NCBI GenBank assembly: GCA_028700185.1
Contig: JAQVTF010000005.1
Location: 1-54,401, forward strand
Direction of reading: 5' to 3'
DNA: 54,401 bases
Source: Desulfobacteraceae bacterium
Lineage (GTDB): Bacteria; Desulfobacterota; Desulfobacteria; Desulfobacterales; UBA2174
Positions 17,291 through 26,949 of this stretch are shown here, piece by piece (the first letter of the stretch is position 1; every line of letters starts with the position of its first letter). A program made the translations under genes and the position numbers. Under the pieces are notes generated by a model. The model was not told the DNA's origin. It did not search any database and saw nothing but the letters and a program-made list of their open reading frames with translations.

Positions 17291-20098
17291 CTAGGACTGG
17301 GCCGGCGAGGCGACTTTCGGTCGGATCTCCTCCATGAAAAAGACCTCGATGGTATCCCCGACCTTGATGTCGTTGTAGTTTTCGATGCCGATGCCGCATT
17401 CGTATCCGGCCAGCACTTCCTTGGCGTCGTCCTTGAAGCGGCGCAAGGAACCGATCTTGCCCTCGTACTGGACCACCCCGTCGCGCAGCAGTCGCGCCCG
17501 TTCGCCGCGGACCACCTTGCCCTCGGTGATGTAACTGCCGGCGATGGCGCCAATTTTGGGTACATGAAACACCTGGCGCACCTCGGCCCGGCCCAGCAGC
17601 TTTTCCTCGAAACGCGATTCCATCAGCCCCACGATGGCGTCCTGCACCTCCTTGATGACGGTGTAGATGACGTTGTAGAAGCGGATATCGACGTTTTCCT
17701 CCGTGGCCATGGCCTGCACCTTGGCATTGGGCCGGACATTGAAGCCGATGATGATGGCATCGGACACCGTGGCCAGGGACACATCCGATTCGGTGATGGT
17801 TCCGGTGGCCGCGTGGATGATGTTGATCTTGACCTCTTCGTTGCTCAGTTTGACCAAAGAGTCGCTCAGCGCCTCGATGGAACCGTGCACGTCGGCCTTG
17901 ATGATGAGGTTCAGCTCCTTGACCTCGCGTTCCTTCATCTGTTCGAAGAGGGTCTCCAGGCTGAGGCGGCTGGACTTGGCCAGCTCCTTGGAGCGCTGCT
18001 TCTGCTGGCGGTGGGAACTGACCTGGCGGGCATCCTTCTCGTCGGCCAGGGCGATCATCTCGTCGCCGGCGGCCGGGACTCCCGAGAGTCCGAGAATTTC
18101 CACCGGAATGGCCGGTCCGGCCGATTCCACCGGGTTGCCCAGGTCGTCGATGAGCGCCCTGACCTTGCCGTAGTGAACCCCGCAAACCACCGGGTCTCCG
18201 GTGCGCAAGGTGCCCTCCTGAACCAGGATGGTGGCCACGGCGCCGCGCCCGGCGTCCAGCTTGGCTTCCACCACGTGCCCCTTGGCCAGTTTTTCCGGGT
18301 TGGCCTGAAGGTCCATCATTTCGGCTTGCAGCAAGATCATCTCCAGCAACTCCGAGATGCCGGTACGCTGCTTGGCCGAGACGCGCACGAAGATGGTTTC
18401 GCCGCCCCACTGCTCCGGCGCCAGGCCGGACTCCGCCAGCTGTCGCATGACCCTTTCCGGATCGGCACCGGGCTTGTCCATCTTGTTCACCGCCACGATG
18501 ATGGGCACTTCAGCGGCTTTGGCGTGGTTGATGGCTTCCACGGTCTGGGGCATGACGCCGTCGTCGGCGGCCACCACCAACACCACGATGTCGGTGAGAC
18601 GAGCGCCTCTGGAGCGCATGGCCGTGAAGGCTTCGTGGCCCGGGGTGTCCAAAAAGACGATCTGCCCTTTTTCGGTGGCCACATGGTAAGCGCCGATGTG
18701 CTGGGTGATCCCCCCGGCCTCTCCCTCGGTGACGTGGGTCTGGCGGATCACGTCCAGCAGAGACGTCTTGCCGTGGTCCACATGGCCCATGATGGTGACC
18801 ACCGGGGGCCGGGGCAGCAGATGGCCGGGCTCGTCGGTCTGGGGCTTGAGCAGGGTTTCTTCTTCGAAAGCCGCCTTTTCCACCTCGTAGCCGAATTCGT
18901 TGGCCACCAACGTCGCGGTTTCAAAATCGATGGTCTGATTGACGGTGGTCATCACCCCCATGCTCATCAGTTTGCCGATCAGCTCGTTGGCCTTGAGGCC
19001 CATACGTTTTCCCAGTTCACTGAGCACGATGGTTTCATCGACCTTGATCCGGCGCTTGATGGCCTTGGCCACCGTGATCTGGGGCTTCTGGGCCGGGGGG
19101 GGCTTGGCCTTGCCGCCCTTGCGTCCCTTGCGTCCCCTGGCCTCGGCGGAATAGAGGTCTTCCCCCTCCACCACCGCCTTTTTGCGGAAAGAGATCTTCT
19201 TCTTGAAAAAGCGTTTGTCGGTTTCTTCCTCGGCCCGTTTTTTCTTCTTTTTGCGCTGGGCCTCTTCGCTGGTTTCTTCCTCTTTGCGGGGTTCCCCCGC
19301 CCCCGGCAGCGGTTTGGCCTTGGGTTCGGGCTTCACCGGACGGTCGGGCAGCTTGATGATCTTGGCAGGGGTGTCCTTCTTGGCCTTGGCCTTGGAAGGC
19401 GCCTTGGGGGCCGGGCGCGCCGGTTCGGAAGCCGGTTTGGTCGGAGAGACCGGTGCCGCCGCCGGCGGTTCCGGTGCTTCAACAGGCGTTGCTTCGGGTG
19501 AGGTTTCCGCTGTTTCGACGGGTGAGGTCGCCGCTGCCGTTTCAGGCTCCGGCGCCGTAGCGGCCTCCGCTGACACCGGCTCGGGTTCTGGTTCCGCAGC
19601 AGGCTCTGGCGTAGGCTCTGGCTCGGGCTCTGGCTCGGGTTCTGGTTCGGGCTGCGGTTCCGGCGCCGATTCGGGCTCCGGTTCAGGTTCCGGTTCAGAT
19701 TCCGGTTCCGGTGGAATTTCGGCCTCGACCGCTGCCGGAGGCGCTTCGGGGACCGGCGCCTCCTCGGCGGAAGGCGCCGGGACTTCGGCCGTTGCCTCGA
19801 TGGGTTCCGCCTCGATTTCCTCAGTGGCGGGTGTTTCGGCAACCGGGGCTTCCTCCACCGGCTCAGCGGCCGTCTTGGGACGTCGCCGGATCACCGTGGG
19901 CTTGACCCGGGTGTCTCGGGCAACCTTTTCCTTTTCCTTGCGGCCGAAGAGGTTCTGCTTGATCTGCGCGACGACCTCGTCCTCGAGGGAGCTCATGTGG
20001 CTGGCCACTTCGATTTGCATCTCCTGGAGCTTTTCGAGAAGCTGCTTGTTCTTCAGGTTCAACTCCCTGGCAAGCTCATAGACTCTGATCTTTGCCAT
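17291..20098 (-). CDS. infB: Translation initiation factor IF-2
   Basis: A 935-residue IF-2. The N-terminal IF2_N domain ([22 protein letters not shown]) is followed by a long Pro/Glu/Ala-rich disordered linker from about residue 65 to 260, then a Lys-rich stretch and a second IF2_N. The G domain begins near residue 435 with [11 protein letters not shown] (G1), DTPGHEAF (G3) and NKMDKPGA (G4). Domains C1 and C2 end the protein ([15 protein letters not shown] region, then [18 protein letters not shown]). It binds fMet-tRNA and GTP and drives subunit joining. The (PE)n tract is encoded by near-perfect hexanucleotide repeats, so length variation is likely. Confidence 0.97.
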   Translation of the reverse strand: MAKIRVYELARELNLKNKQLLEKLQEMQIEVASHMSSLEDEVVAQIKQNLFGRKEKEKVARDTRVKPTVIRRRPKTAAEPVEEAPVAETPATEEIEAEPIEATAEVPAPSAEEAPVPEAPPAAVEAEIPPEPESEPEPEPEPESAPEPQPEPEPEPEPEPEPTPEPAAEPEPEPVSAEAATAPEPETAAATSPVETAETSPEATPVEAPEPPAAAPVSPTKPASEPARPAPKAPSKAKAKKDTPAKIIKLPDRPVKPEPKAKPLPGAGEPRKEEETSEEAQRKKKKKRAEEETDKRFFKKKISFRKKAVVEGEDLYSAEARGRKGRKGGKAKPPPAQKPQITVAKAIKRRIKVDETIVLSELGKRMGLKANELIGKLMSMGVMTTVNQTIDFETATLVANEFGYEVEKAAFEEETLLKPQTDEPGHLLPRPPVVTIMGHVDHGKTSLLDVIRQTHVTEGEAGGITQHIGAYHVATEKGQIVFLDTPGHEAFTAMRSRGARLTDIVVLVVAADDGVMPQTVEAINHAKAAEVPIIVAVNKMDKPGADPERVMRQLAESGLAPEQWGGETIFVRVSAKQRTGISELLEMILLQAEMMDLQANPEKLAKGHVVEAKLDAGRGAVATILVQEGTLRTGDPVVCGVHYGKVRALIDDLGNPVESAGPAIPVEILGLSGVPAAGDEMIALADEKDARQVSSHRQQKQRSKELAKSSRLSLETLFEQMKEREVKELNLIIKADVHGSIEALSDSLVKLSNEEVKINIIHAATGTITESDVSLATVSDAIIIGFNVRPNAKVQAMATEENVDIRFYNVIYTVIKEVQDAIVGLMESRFEEKLLGRAEVRQVFHVPKIGAIAGSYITEGKVVRGERARLLRDGVVQYEGKIGSLRRFKDDAKEVLAGYECGIGIENYNDIKVGDTIEVFFMEEIRPKVASPAQS
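19570..19720 (-). repeat. Hexanucleotide-type low-complexity tract inside infB
   Basis: Repeated GGCTCGGGCTCT/GGTTCG-like hexamers on the plus strand encode a Pro-Glu dipeptide tract on the minus strand. Codon choice varies slightly between copies, so this is an aged microsatellite maintained as a disordered linker. Confidence 0.8.
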
Positions 20099-20220
20099 CC
20101 ATTCCCCCTCAATCCGGCTTGGAAAAAACGTCCGACCGTCGGATCCGGTCGCCTGGGCTCAGCGGTTGTCTCGTTTCGGGCCGGCATGGTCATGCCGCAC
20201 GAGGCGCGCCGGCGAAAATG

Positions 20221-21675
20221 TCAATCGGTTGCCAGCGGTTCCGTTCCCGCTTCCGGTGCTTCCGGTGCTTCGGCCGCCGGAGCGGTGTCCGCCGCCGACT
20301 CTACGGTCGGGGCCGGCCCCGGGGCGTCCTGTGATTCCGTCTCTCCCGCTACTTCAGCGTTCTCTATGGCGTCGGGGGGGAGCCGAGAATCGGCCGGGGC
20401 ATCACCGACGGCCGGGGTCTCAGGTGGCGTACGGACGGTCACAGCGGCCACGGTGCCGGCGTTGTGAATCAATTCGGCGGCTTTTTCCGGATCCAGCTCG
20501 CGGATCTGGGCCAAGTCTTCGATGCTGGCATGGCTCAGTTCCTCGGCCGAGAAAAATCCCATTTCATACAAGGTGTCGGCCAAGCTGATGCTGATGCCGG
20601 GCACGGCCACCAGGGAATCGTATCCGTCGCGCATCGCCTGGCTGTACTTGCTTTCACTGATCACGTCCAGGTGCCATTTGGTCAACTTGGACGCCAGGCG
20701 CACGTTTTGGCCTCGCTTGCCGATGGCGATGGACAGGTGCTCGTCGGGGACGATCACCTCCATGGAGCGGTTTTCCTCGTCGATGATGACCCGCGAGATT
20801 TCCGCCGGTGCCAGGGCATTGCAGACGAACTTGGCCGGATCCACATGCCAGGGGATGATGTCGATCTTTTCTCCCCGCAGCTCCTGGACCACGCTCTGCA
20901 CCCGGCTGCCCTTCATGCCCACGCAGGCCCCCACCGGGTCGATGTCCGAATCGTTGGACGAGACGGCGATCTTGGTACGCACCCCCGCTTCCCGGGCCAC
21001 GGCCATGATGGTGACGATGCCTTCAGAGATTTCCGGTACCTCGGTTTTGAAGAGCTGAACCAGAAAATTGGGGTGGGTGCGAGACATGACGATCTGGGGG
21101 CCGCGGGTCTCGTAGAGGATATCCATGATGTAGGCCCGGATTCGATCTCCACGGCGGTAGCTTTCCCGTGACACCTGTTCCCGCGAGGGGACGATACCTT
21201 CGGTGGTGCCGAGGTTGACGATGATGTCACCACGGTCGACGCGTTGGACGATACCGTTGATCAGTTCCCCCTTGCGGTCGATGAAGGCGGCATAAACGGC
21301 GTCGCGTTCGGCATCCTTCATCTTCTGGATGATTACCTGTTTGGCGCTCTGGGCGGCGATGCGGCCGAAACTGGTGGTGTCCATCTTCGTGCCCAGGCTA
21401 TCGCCCAGCTCGCAGTCGGGGTCCAGTTGACGCCCCTGGGCGAGACTGATCTGCACCTCGGGTTCGGTGACGGTTTCCACCACTTCCTTGAACTGGAACA
21501 CCTCGATTTCGCCGATTTCCTCGTTGTACTGGACCTCGATGTCGGCCTTGCTGCCGAAACGCTTGCGAGCGGCCGACCGCAGCGCCTCCTCCAGCGCCTT
21601 GATGAGCACCTCGCGGTCGATGCCGCGGTCCCGGCTCACCTGATCAACGACGCGTTTGATATCCGAGATTAACAT
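20221..21675 (-). CDS. nusA: Transcription termination/antitermination factor NusA
   Basis: A 484-residue NusA. The true start is MLISDIKRVVDQVSRDRG; 105 upstream residues in the ORF track are shadow of rimP. Domains in order are an N-terminal RNAP-binding domain, S1 (NGIVQRVDRGDIIVNLG), KH1 and KH2 (CVGMKGSRVQSVVQELRGEK and IAIGKRGQNVRLASKL). A single helix-hairpin-helix repeat (DLAQIRELDPEKAAELI) and an acidic, Pro/Ala-rich tail close it. NusA controls pausing, termination and antitermination. It follows rimP by 40 bases, and may feed back on the attenuator-like terminator upstream of rimP (inference). Confidence 0.97.
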   Translation of the reverse strand: MLISDIKRVVDQVSRDRGIDREVLIKALEEALRSAARKRFGSKADIEVQYNEEIGEIEVFQFKEVVETVTEPEVQISLAQGRQLDPDCELGDSLGTKMDTTSFGRIAAQSAKQVIIQKMKDAERDAVYAAFIDRKGELINGIVQRVDRGDIIVNLGTTEGIVPSREQVSRESYRRGDRIRAYIMDILYETRGPQIVMSRTHPNFLVQLFKTEVPEISEGIVTIMAVAREAGVRTKIAVSSNDSDIDPVGACVGMKGSRVQSVVQELRGEKIDIIPWHVDPAKFVCNALAPAEISRVIIDEENRSMEVIVPDEHLSIAIGKRGQNVRLASKLTKWHLDVISESKYSQAMRDGYDSLVAVPGISISLADTLYEMGFFSAEELSHASIEDLAQIRELDPEKAAELIHNAGTVAAVTVRTPPETPAVGDAPADSRLPPDAIENAEVAGETESQDAPGPAPTVESAADTAPAAEAPEAPEAGTEPLATD

Positions 21676-21715
21676 CCGCTGTCTCCATTCTGTCAGGCCG
21701 GTCGCCAGAAGGCCG

Positions 21716-22225
21716 TCAATCGGCCACCAACCGGGCCCGCACGATGTTCTCGAGGGCCAGAGTAACCGTCGTGTCTCCCTGTTCCAGGGCGACTTGGCCG
21801 TCCACCAGTCCGGCCAACCGACCGGTGAAATGCTTGCGCCCGCCGATGGCGGTGGCCACCTTGATGCGCACCGGGTAGCCGGTGAAACGCTCGAAATCCG
21901 CCGGACGGCTGATGGGGCGATCCGTTCCCGGGGACGAAACTTCAAGGTTGTAAGGGCCGAGCCCCTCGTCGAGGACGGCGTCCAGCACATCGCTGACCTG
22001 GCGGCTGATCTCCACGCAGTCCTCCAGGCTCACACCGCCGGGCTTGTCGATGTACAGGCGCAACGTCGTACCGCCCGGTTCCCGCTGAAACTCGCAGTGC
22101 ACCAGGTCATAGCCGGCATCGGTGCACAGCGGTTCGGCATGGCGGCGGACCGCCTCCACCACCACCGCCGGTGCCACCGGTGACGAAAGCGAGGCGTCAG
22201 CAATGTTTTTCTTCTTTTGTTTCAA
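21716..22225 (-). CDS. rimP: Ribosome maturation factor RimP
   Basis: About 169 residues with RimP features: GYDLVHCEFQREPGGTTLRLYIDKPGGVSLEDC, the EVSSPGTDRPI motif (T in place of the usual L) and a C-terminal SH3-like domain. It acts in 30S maturation. The ORF track starts at a TTG inside the terminator hairpin flank. A second TTG 27 bases later is preceded by AAGGAT at good spacing and gives MKQKKKNIADA, so I prefer it; no ATG is available. A UUG start and an adjacent terminator suggest expression is kept low. Confidence 0.92.
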   Translation of the reverse strand: MKQKKKNIADASLSSPVAPAVVVEAVRRHAEPLCTDAGYDLVHCEFQREPGGTTLRLYIDKPGGVSLEDCVEISRQVSDVLDAVLDEGLGPYNLEVSSPGTDRPISRPADFERFTGYPVRIKVATAIGGRKHFTGRLAGLVDGQVALEQGDTTVTLALENIVRARLVAD

Positions 22226-22250
22226 ATAGATATCCTTGTTCCAGAAAAAC

Positions 22251-22275
22251 AAAAAACGGGCATTTGCCCGTTTTT
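22251..22275 (-). terminator. Rho-independent terminator/attenuator between tRNA-Gly and rimP
   Basis: AAAAACGGGCA and TGCCCGTTTTTT form a perfect GC-core hairpin flanked by A and U runs, functional on either strand. It lies downstream of tRNA-Gly and ends 25 bases before the rimP start, too close for a separate rimP promoter after it. Confidence 0.85.
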
Positions 22276-22435
22276 CCCGTGAGGTAGATTTCGATGGTTA
22301 CGGCCGCAACTCAAACCTTGAGGGGGTTACCTTTTCATCGGAACCTTGCTCCTGACGATGCGCTCGAAAATCTACCGCAACAGAAAAACCCTTCACTGAG
22401 GATAACCGTCCTCCATGAAAGGCGGGACTTCGTTT

Positions 22436-22511
22436 TGGAGCGGGCAACGAGATTCGAACTCGCGACTCCAAGCTTGGGAAGCTTGTACTCTACCAGCTGA
22501 GTTATGCCCGC
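22436..22511 (-). tRNA. tRNA-Gly (anticodon CCC), CCA encoded
   Basis: The reverse complement folds as a cloverleaf. The acceptor GCGGGCA pairs with TGCCCGC, and the D arm is ACTC-AGCTGGTA-GAGT. The anticodon arm CAAGC-TTCCCAA-GCTTG gives anticodon CCC, and the T arm is GCGAG-TTCGAAT-CTCGT. The discriminator is T and CCA is encoded in the DNA. It reads GGG codons. It occupies the position that metY holds in front of rimP-nusA in E. coli. Confidence 0.95.
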
Positions 22512-22525
22512 ATACCAAGTTAGCT

Positions 22526-22554
22526 TTTTTAAGCCAGACGGAGGCGCTTGTCAA
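22526..22554 (-). promoter_or_regulatory. Sigma70 promoter of tRNA-Gly (and rimP-nusA cluster)
   Basis: TTGACA is separated by 17 bases from TAAAAA, with the expected start about 8 bases before the tRNA. It is squeezed between the merR stop and the tRNA. No other convincing promoter is seen before rimP, so this may drive the whole cluster by read-through. Confidence 0.7.
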
Positions 22555-22561
22555 TACATTT

Positions 22562-22918
22562 TCAGGAGGGATCGTCCAGCAGGCCCCGGAGCTGTTTCAA
22601 CTCGTGGTAGACGCGGGTCAGCATCTCCTGCTCGGAACGCTCGCCGGTGGCGGCTGGGGCGATCTGCAAATGCTGACGTGCACCGGCGATGGTGAAATGC
22701 TCATCGTAGAGCAGACGCTTGATGGCGAGGATCAGGTCGAGGTCTGCCTTGCGGTAGAGCCGGTGGCCCGAGGCGGTGCGCTTCGGCTTGAGGGTTTGAA
22801 ACTGGCTCTCCCAGAAGCGCAGCACGTAACCGGGCACCCCGGTGATCGCGCTGGCTTCGCGAACCCGGTAGTAGCGCTTGGATGCATCGCGATGGAGATG
22901 GGCCGATAAATCGTTCAT
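22562..22918 (-). CDS. MerR-family transcriptional regulator
   Basis: A 118-residue protein with a MerR winged helix: YYRVREASAITGVPGYVLRFWESQF, then PKRTASGHRLYRKADLDLILAIKRLLYDEHFTIAGARQHL. A short C-terminal helix follows. There is no effector-binding domain and no metal-binding cysteines, as in the small MerR proteins that follow pheT or ihfA in many proteobacteria. Targets are unknown. It starts 44 bases after the pheT stop and probably ends the infC-pheT transcript. Confidence 0.88.
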   Translation of the reverse strand: MNDLSAHLHRDASKRYYRVREASAITGVPGYVLRFWESQFQTLKPKRTASGHRLYRKADLDLILAIKRLLYDEHFTIAGARQHLQIAPAATGERSEQEMLTRVYHELKQLRGLLDDPS

Positions 22919-22962
22919 ACCGCCGACACGGGCTCCTGCCGTGAGACACGGCCATGGTCTGG

Positions 22963-25395
22963 TCAGGTCGGTAAGGCGGCACCGAAGCGGGCCAGCAGCC
23001 GCTCGGTGATCTTCTGGTGCAACGGGTTGATCTGCTCGTCCACCAACGTGCCTTGGTCGCTGCGATAGGTAATCCGAAACGAAACGCTCTTGCGGCCTTG
23101 GGGAATCGGGTCGCCGATGTACTGATCGAAGAGCGTCACGCTTTCCACCAAAGGCTCGTCGGTTGCGGTGATGGCCTCGGCCAGTCGGGCGCTTTCCACG
23201 GTGGCCTCCACGATGAGGGTCATGTCCCGGGCGATGGCCGGAAACCGCGGAATCGGTTGGCTTTGACGTCCCGCGGGGATCTCCCCGGTCAGCAGCGGTA
23301 GGTTCAGCTCGAAGACCAAGGCCGGCTGCTTGAGGTCCAGGGCGACCCGGGTGTCCGGGTGGACTTCCCCGATGAAGCCGATGCGCCGGTCTTCGACGGC
23401 AACCCAGGCGCTGAGTCCCGGCCGGGTACAGTCACAGTGTTCCGGGGCCATGGCGCCGAAGCGCGCGCCGGCGATCCCGAGCTGTTCCAGCAGGGCCTCC
23501 AACACCCCTTTGAGGTCGAAAAAATCGCAGGGCGCCTGGCGTTTCTCCCGATCCTGGGCCCAATGTTCATCCTGACGCTGCCCGGTCCACAGGGCGGCGA
23601 GCATCTGGGTTTCTTCGGGCAGACGGTCGTCGCTGTCTTTGGCCGCGACGAAGACCTTGCCGACTTCAAAGAGCTTCAGATGACGGTTGCCCATGGCGAT
23701 GTTGCGCGAGGCGGTCTCCAGCAAACCGGGCACCAGCGAGGTGCGCATGACGGCCTGGTCTTCGCTCAATGGATTGCGGATCACCACTTCGCGTCGCCGG
23801 GGATCGTCGTCGGCCAAACGCAGCCGATCGCCGCTGTCGCGATGAACGAAACTGTAGGTGATCACCTCGGCAAAGCCGAGGCCGGCCATCCGTTCCCGCA
23901 GGCGTTGTCTCATGGCCCAGTCACCGGCGGGCCGTCTGCCCGTGGCCGGCAGGACGGGGTGGGTGGTGGCGATCTTTTCATAGCCATGGCGCCGGGCGAT
24001 TTCTTCGGTGAGATCTTCGCTGCGTGAGACATCCACCCGAAACGAGGGAACGCGCACTTCGAGGTGGTCGAGGCGCTTGTTGGAGACGCCGAATCCGATT
24101 TGCTCCAGCAGTGTTTTCATGCGGCCGCCGTCCAGGTCGGTGCCCAGGCGCTGGTTGGCCCGGTGGACATCGAGCTGGATGACAGTCCGGGGTGCCGGCC
24201 GGGGATGAACATCGATGTGCCCCGATACCGGGCGACCGCCGGCCACTTCCCGGATCAGGGCCGCGGCGCGGTTCAAGGCGACGATGGTGCCGTGGGGGTC
24301 AACGCCGCGCTCGAAGCGGTAGGCGGCGTCGGTGGACAAGTGGAAACGTTTGGCGGTTTTGCGGATCGAAACGGGATCGAAGCAGGCGCTTTCCAGCAGC
24401 ACCCGGGTGGTGGAAGCCTGAATTTCCGAGTCGAGGCCCCCCATGACCCCGCCGATGGCCACCGGCCCCTCGGCATCGCAGATCATCAGGGTGTCGGCGG
24501 TGAGGTGGCGCTCCTTTTGATCCAGGGTGACGAAGGGCGTGCCCTCGGCGGCGGTGCGCACCACGATACGTCCGCCCCGGAGGCGGTCGAAGTCGAAGGC
24601 GTGCAGTGGCTGCCCGAGTTCCATCATCACGAAGTTGGTCACATCCACCACGTTGTTGATCGGTTTCAGGTCCACCGACCGCAAACGGTCCTGAAGCCAA
24701 TCCGGCGAAGGACCGATGGCCACCTCGGAGAGGAGGCGGGCCGCGTAGCGGGGGCAGTGATCCGGAGCGAGGATTTGCACCGAGGTCTCGTGGTGGATCT
24801 CGTCGCCTTCGGGCAGGGACGGCAGCGATGGGAATGTCAGCGGCTTGCCACAGATGGCCGCCACTTCGCGCGCGATGCCAAGGATACTCAAACAATCCGG
24901 TCGATTGGGCGTCAGCTCGATCTCCAGCACCGGGTCGCTCAGGTTCAGGGCACGGTTGAGGGGCGCACCGACGGTCAGATGATCGTCCAAAAGCATCAGG
25001 CCGTCGGCATCGGCACCCAGACCCAGCTCTGAGGCGCTGCAAAGCATGCCTTCGGAAGTCACGCCGCGCATCGCTTCCGCCCTCAGCACCCGGCCTCCGG
25101 GCATTTCCGTGCCCGGCAGGGCGCAGGGCGCCAGACGGCCCGCCGCCGCGTTGGGGGCGCCGCAAACGATGGTCCGGACCCCCTCGCCGATGTCCACCCG
25201 GCAGCACTTGAGCCGGTCCGCCCGGGGATGGGGGAACACCTCGATGATCCGGCCCACCCGCACCGTTTCCAGAAACCCGTAGCGATCGGTGACGGCGGCG
25301 ACCTCCAGGCCGACCATGGTCAACGCCTCGGCCACCCGGGCCGGCGGGAGATCAACTTCGACGTACTGGGTCAACCAACTCCAACTGACCTTCAT
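22963..25395 (-). CDS. pheT: Phenylalanyl-tRNA synthetase beta subunit
   Basis: An 810-residue PheT of normal length. It has MKVSWSWLTQYVEVDLPPARVAEALTMVGLEV, the tRNA-binding EMAP-like domain with a VGRIIEVFPHPRADRLKCCRVDIGEG segment, the B3/B4 editing domain and B5 (DVSRSEDLTEEIARRHGYEKI). The pseudo-catalytic core and a C-terminal anticodon-binding FDX-ACB domain (PRFPAIARDMTLIVEATV to LVDEQINPLHQKITERL) follow. It forms the alpha2beta2 enzyme with PheS and removes mischarged tyrosine. One base separates it from pheS. Confidence 0.97.
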   Translation of the reverse strand: MKVSWSWLTQYVEVDLPPARVAEALTMVGLEVAAVTDRYGFLETVRVGRIIEVFPHPRADRLKCCRVDIGEGVRTIVCGAPNAAAGRLAPCALPGTEMPGGRVLRAEAMRGVTSEGMLCSASELGLGADADGLMLLDDHLTVGAPLNRALNLSDPVLEIELTPNRPDCLSILGIAREVAAICGKPLTFPSLPSLPEGDEIHHETSVQILAPDHCPRYAARLLSEVAIGPSPDWLQDRLRSVDLKPINNVVDVTNFVMMELGQPLHAFDFDRLRGGRIVVRTAAEGTPFVTLDQKERHLTADTLMICDAEGPVAIGGVMGGLDSEIQASTTRVLLESACFDPVSIRKTAKRFHLSTDAAYRFERGVDPHGTIVALNRAAALIREVAGGRPVSGHIDVHPRPAPRTVIQLDVHRANQRLGTDLDGGRMKTLLEQIGFGVSNKRLDHLEVRVPSFRVDVSRSEDLTEEIARRHGYEKIATTHPVLPATGRRPAGDWAMRQRLRERMAGLGFAEVITYSFVHRDSGDRLRLADDDPRRREVVIRNPLSEDQAVMRTSLVPGLLETASRNIAMGNRHLKLFEVGKVFVAAKDSDDRLPEETQMLAALWTGQRQDEHWAQDREKRQAPCDFFDLKGVLEALLEQLGIAGARFGAMAPEHCDCTRPGLSAWVAVEDRRIGFIGEVHPDTRVALDLKQPALVFELNLPLLTGEIPAGRQSQPIPRFPAIARDMTLIVEATVESARLAEAITATDEPLVESVTLFDQYIGDPIPQGRKSVSFRITYRSDQGTLVDEQINPLHQKITERLLARFGAALPT

Positions 25396-25396
25396 C

Positions 25397-26437
25397 TTAA
25401 AATTGCCTCAAAAACCGCAGATCATTTTCGAAAAAACGGCGCAGGTCGTCGATGCCATACTTGAGCATGGCAATGCGTTCGATTCCCATGCCGAAGGCAA
25501 AACCCGAATAGCGGTCCGTGTCGTAGCCCACTTTTTCAAACACGGCCGGATGCACCATCCCCGAGCCAAGAATCTCCAGCCAGCCGGTGTGGGAACAAAC
25601 CCGGCAACCGGCTCCGCCGCAGATGGTGCAGCCGATGTCCACCTCGGCGCTTGGTTCGGTGAAAGGGAAGAAGGACGGGCGAAATCGCACCGGCGTCCGC
25701 GGGCCGAAGATCTGGCGAACGAATTCCGTCAGAACGCCCTTCAAGTCCCCGAACGTCACGCGGGTATCCACCAGCAATCCCTCCACCTGGTGAAACATCG
25801 GGGTGTGGGTCAGGTCGGAATCGCAGCGGTAGACTTTTCCCGGGGCGATGATGCGCACCGGGGGCTCCTGTTGCTCCATCACCCGGGGTTGGGTGGGGGA
25901 GGTCTGGGTCCGCAGCACGATGTTGTCCGATACGTAGAAGGTGTCCTGCATGTCCCGGGCCGGATGGTCCTTGGGGACATTGAGGGCCTCGAAGTTGTAG
26001 TAGTCGGTTTCCACCTCGGGGCCCTCGGCGATGTCGAAGCCCATGCGCTCGAAGATCTCGCAGATTTCAACGCTGGTTTGGGTCAACGGATGCAGCGAAC
26101 CCACCGGGACCGGTCGTCCCGGCAACGTGACGTCGATGCGATCCGCATCGGCCTGCTGCCGAGCCTCCAGGGCCACCAGGCGTTGGGACAGGGCTTCCTC
26201 CAGCTCGGTTTTGAGGCGGTTGGCCGCCTGACCGGCGGCGGGGCGATCCTGGGGCGGGAGAGTGGAAATCTGTCTTAGAAACTGGGTCAGGGCGCCCTTG
26301 CGGCCGAGAAACTGGACGTTCAGTGCTTGAACGGCCTCCCGGTCCTCAGCGGCCTGCAACCGCTTCAGAGCGTCGGTGCGAATCTGTTCAAGGGTCTGTT
26401 GCACGGTAGGGGCCTGATCATCGTTGGGAGTGGACAC
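25397..26437 (-). CDS. pheS: Phenylalanyl-tRNA synthetase alpha subunit
   Basis: A class II synthetase with motif 2 ([23 protein letters not shown]) and motif 3 ([17 protein letters not shown]). The N-terminal coiled-coil ([33 protein letters not shown]) binds tRNA. The GTG chosen gives 346 residues, close to the family norm, but it lacks a clear ribosome binding site. Alternatives are GTG at 26404 and an in-frame ATG at 26503 that overlaps the rplT stop (TGATG). A strong inverted repeat lies in the rplT-pheS gap, so pheS translation may depend on RNA structure or coupling. Confidence 0.93.
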   Translation of the reverse strand: MSTPNDDQAPTVQQTLEQIRTDALKRLQAAEDREAVQALNVQFLGRKGALTQFLRQISTLPPQDRPAAGQAANRLKTELEEALSQRLVALEARQQADADRIDVTLPGRPVPVGSLHPLTQTSVEICEIFERMGFDIAEGPEVETDYYNFEALNVPKDHPARDMQDTFYVSDNIVLRTQTSPTQPRVMEQQEPPVRIIAPGKVYRCDSDLTHTPMFHQVEGLLVDTRVTFGDLKGVLTEFVRQIFGPRTPVRFRPSFFPFTEPSAEVDIGCTICGGAGCRVCSHTGWLEILGSGMVHPAVFEKVGYDTDRYSGFAFGMGIERIAMLKYGIDDLRRFFENDLRFLRQF

Positions 26438-26460
26438 CGGACCGGCAAACCGATCGGTGC

Positions 26461-26493
26461 GGCAGGGCGGTGCCGGAAAAGGACCGCCCTGCC
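26461..26493 (-). promoter_or_regulatory. Strong stem-loop in rplT-pheS gap
   Basis: GGCAGGGCGGT and ACCGCCCTGCC form an 11-bp perfect stem with an 11-base loop, between the rplT stop and the likely pheS start. It has no U-tract. It may be a processing or translational control element. In E. coli, pheST is attenuated in this same gap, but through a terminator and leader peptide. Confidence 0.5.
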
Positions 26494-26502
26494 GGGAAGG
26501 CA

Positions 26503-26853
26503 TCAGACTTGTTCGGCGGACAGGCGTGCCAGCTTGGCGAAGCCGGCCGGATCCGATACGGCCATTTCCGCCAGGACCTTGCGATCCAGGCTCACATTGG
26601 CCTGTTTGAGTCCGTGCATGAACCGGCTGTAGCTCATATCGTTGAGCCGCGCAGCGGCATTGATGCGGGCGATCCACAGGCGCCGAAATTCGCGTTTGCG
26701 GACCCGGCGGTCCCGGTAGGCGAAGGCTAAGGCACGATCCACGGTGTCGGCGGCGGTGCGAAACAGTTTGCTATGGCCGCCCCGAAACCCCTTGGCTTGA
26801 GCCAATACTTTGTTGCGACGGTGTCTTGCTTTGAATCCGCGTTTAACGCGCAT
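26503..26853 (-). CDS. rplT: 50S ribosomal protein L20
   Basis: A 116-residue L20 with [47 protein letters not shown] and the conserved [21 protein letters not shown]. It binds 23S rRNA early in 50S assembly and, in several bacteria, represses its own operon by binding the leader of rpmI or infC. Part of infC-rpmI-rplT. Confidence 0.97.
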   Translation of the reverse strand: MRVKRGFKARHRRNKVLAQAKGFRGGHSKLFRTAADTVDRALAFAYRDRRVRKREFRRLWIARINAAARLNDMSYSRFMHGLKQANVSLDRKVLAEMAVSDPAGFAKLARLSAEQV

Positions 26854-26949
26854 GACGATCTCCTTGAAGCGTGGCGCCGGCGGCGCACCGTATGGCCGAC
26901 GGCGACCGGATTGAAGATTGGCCGCGCCTTGACGGCGCAGCCAGTGATT

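Noticed and set aside
16982-19501. 839-aa open frame on the plus strand opposite infB, rbfA and DUF503
   Set aside because: It is low-complexity Asp/His/Gly-rich sequence typical of the antisense of codon-biased genes. It crosses several real genes.
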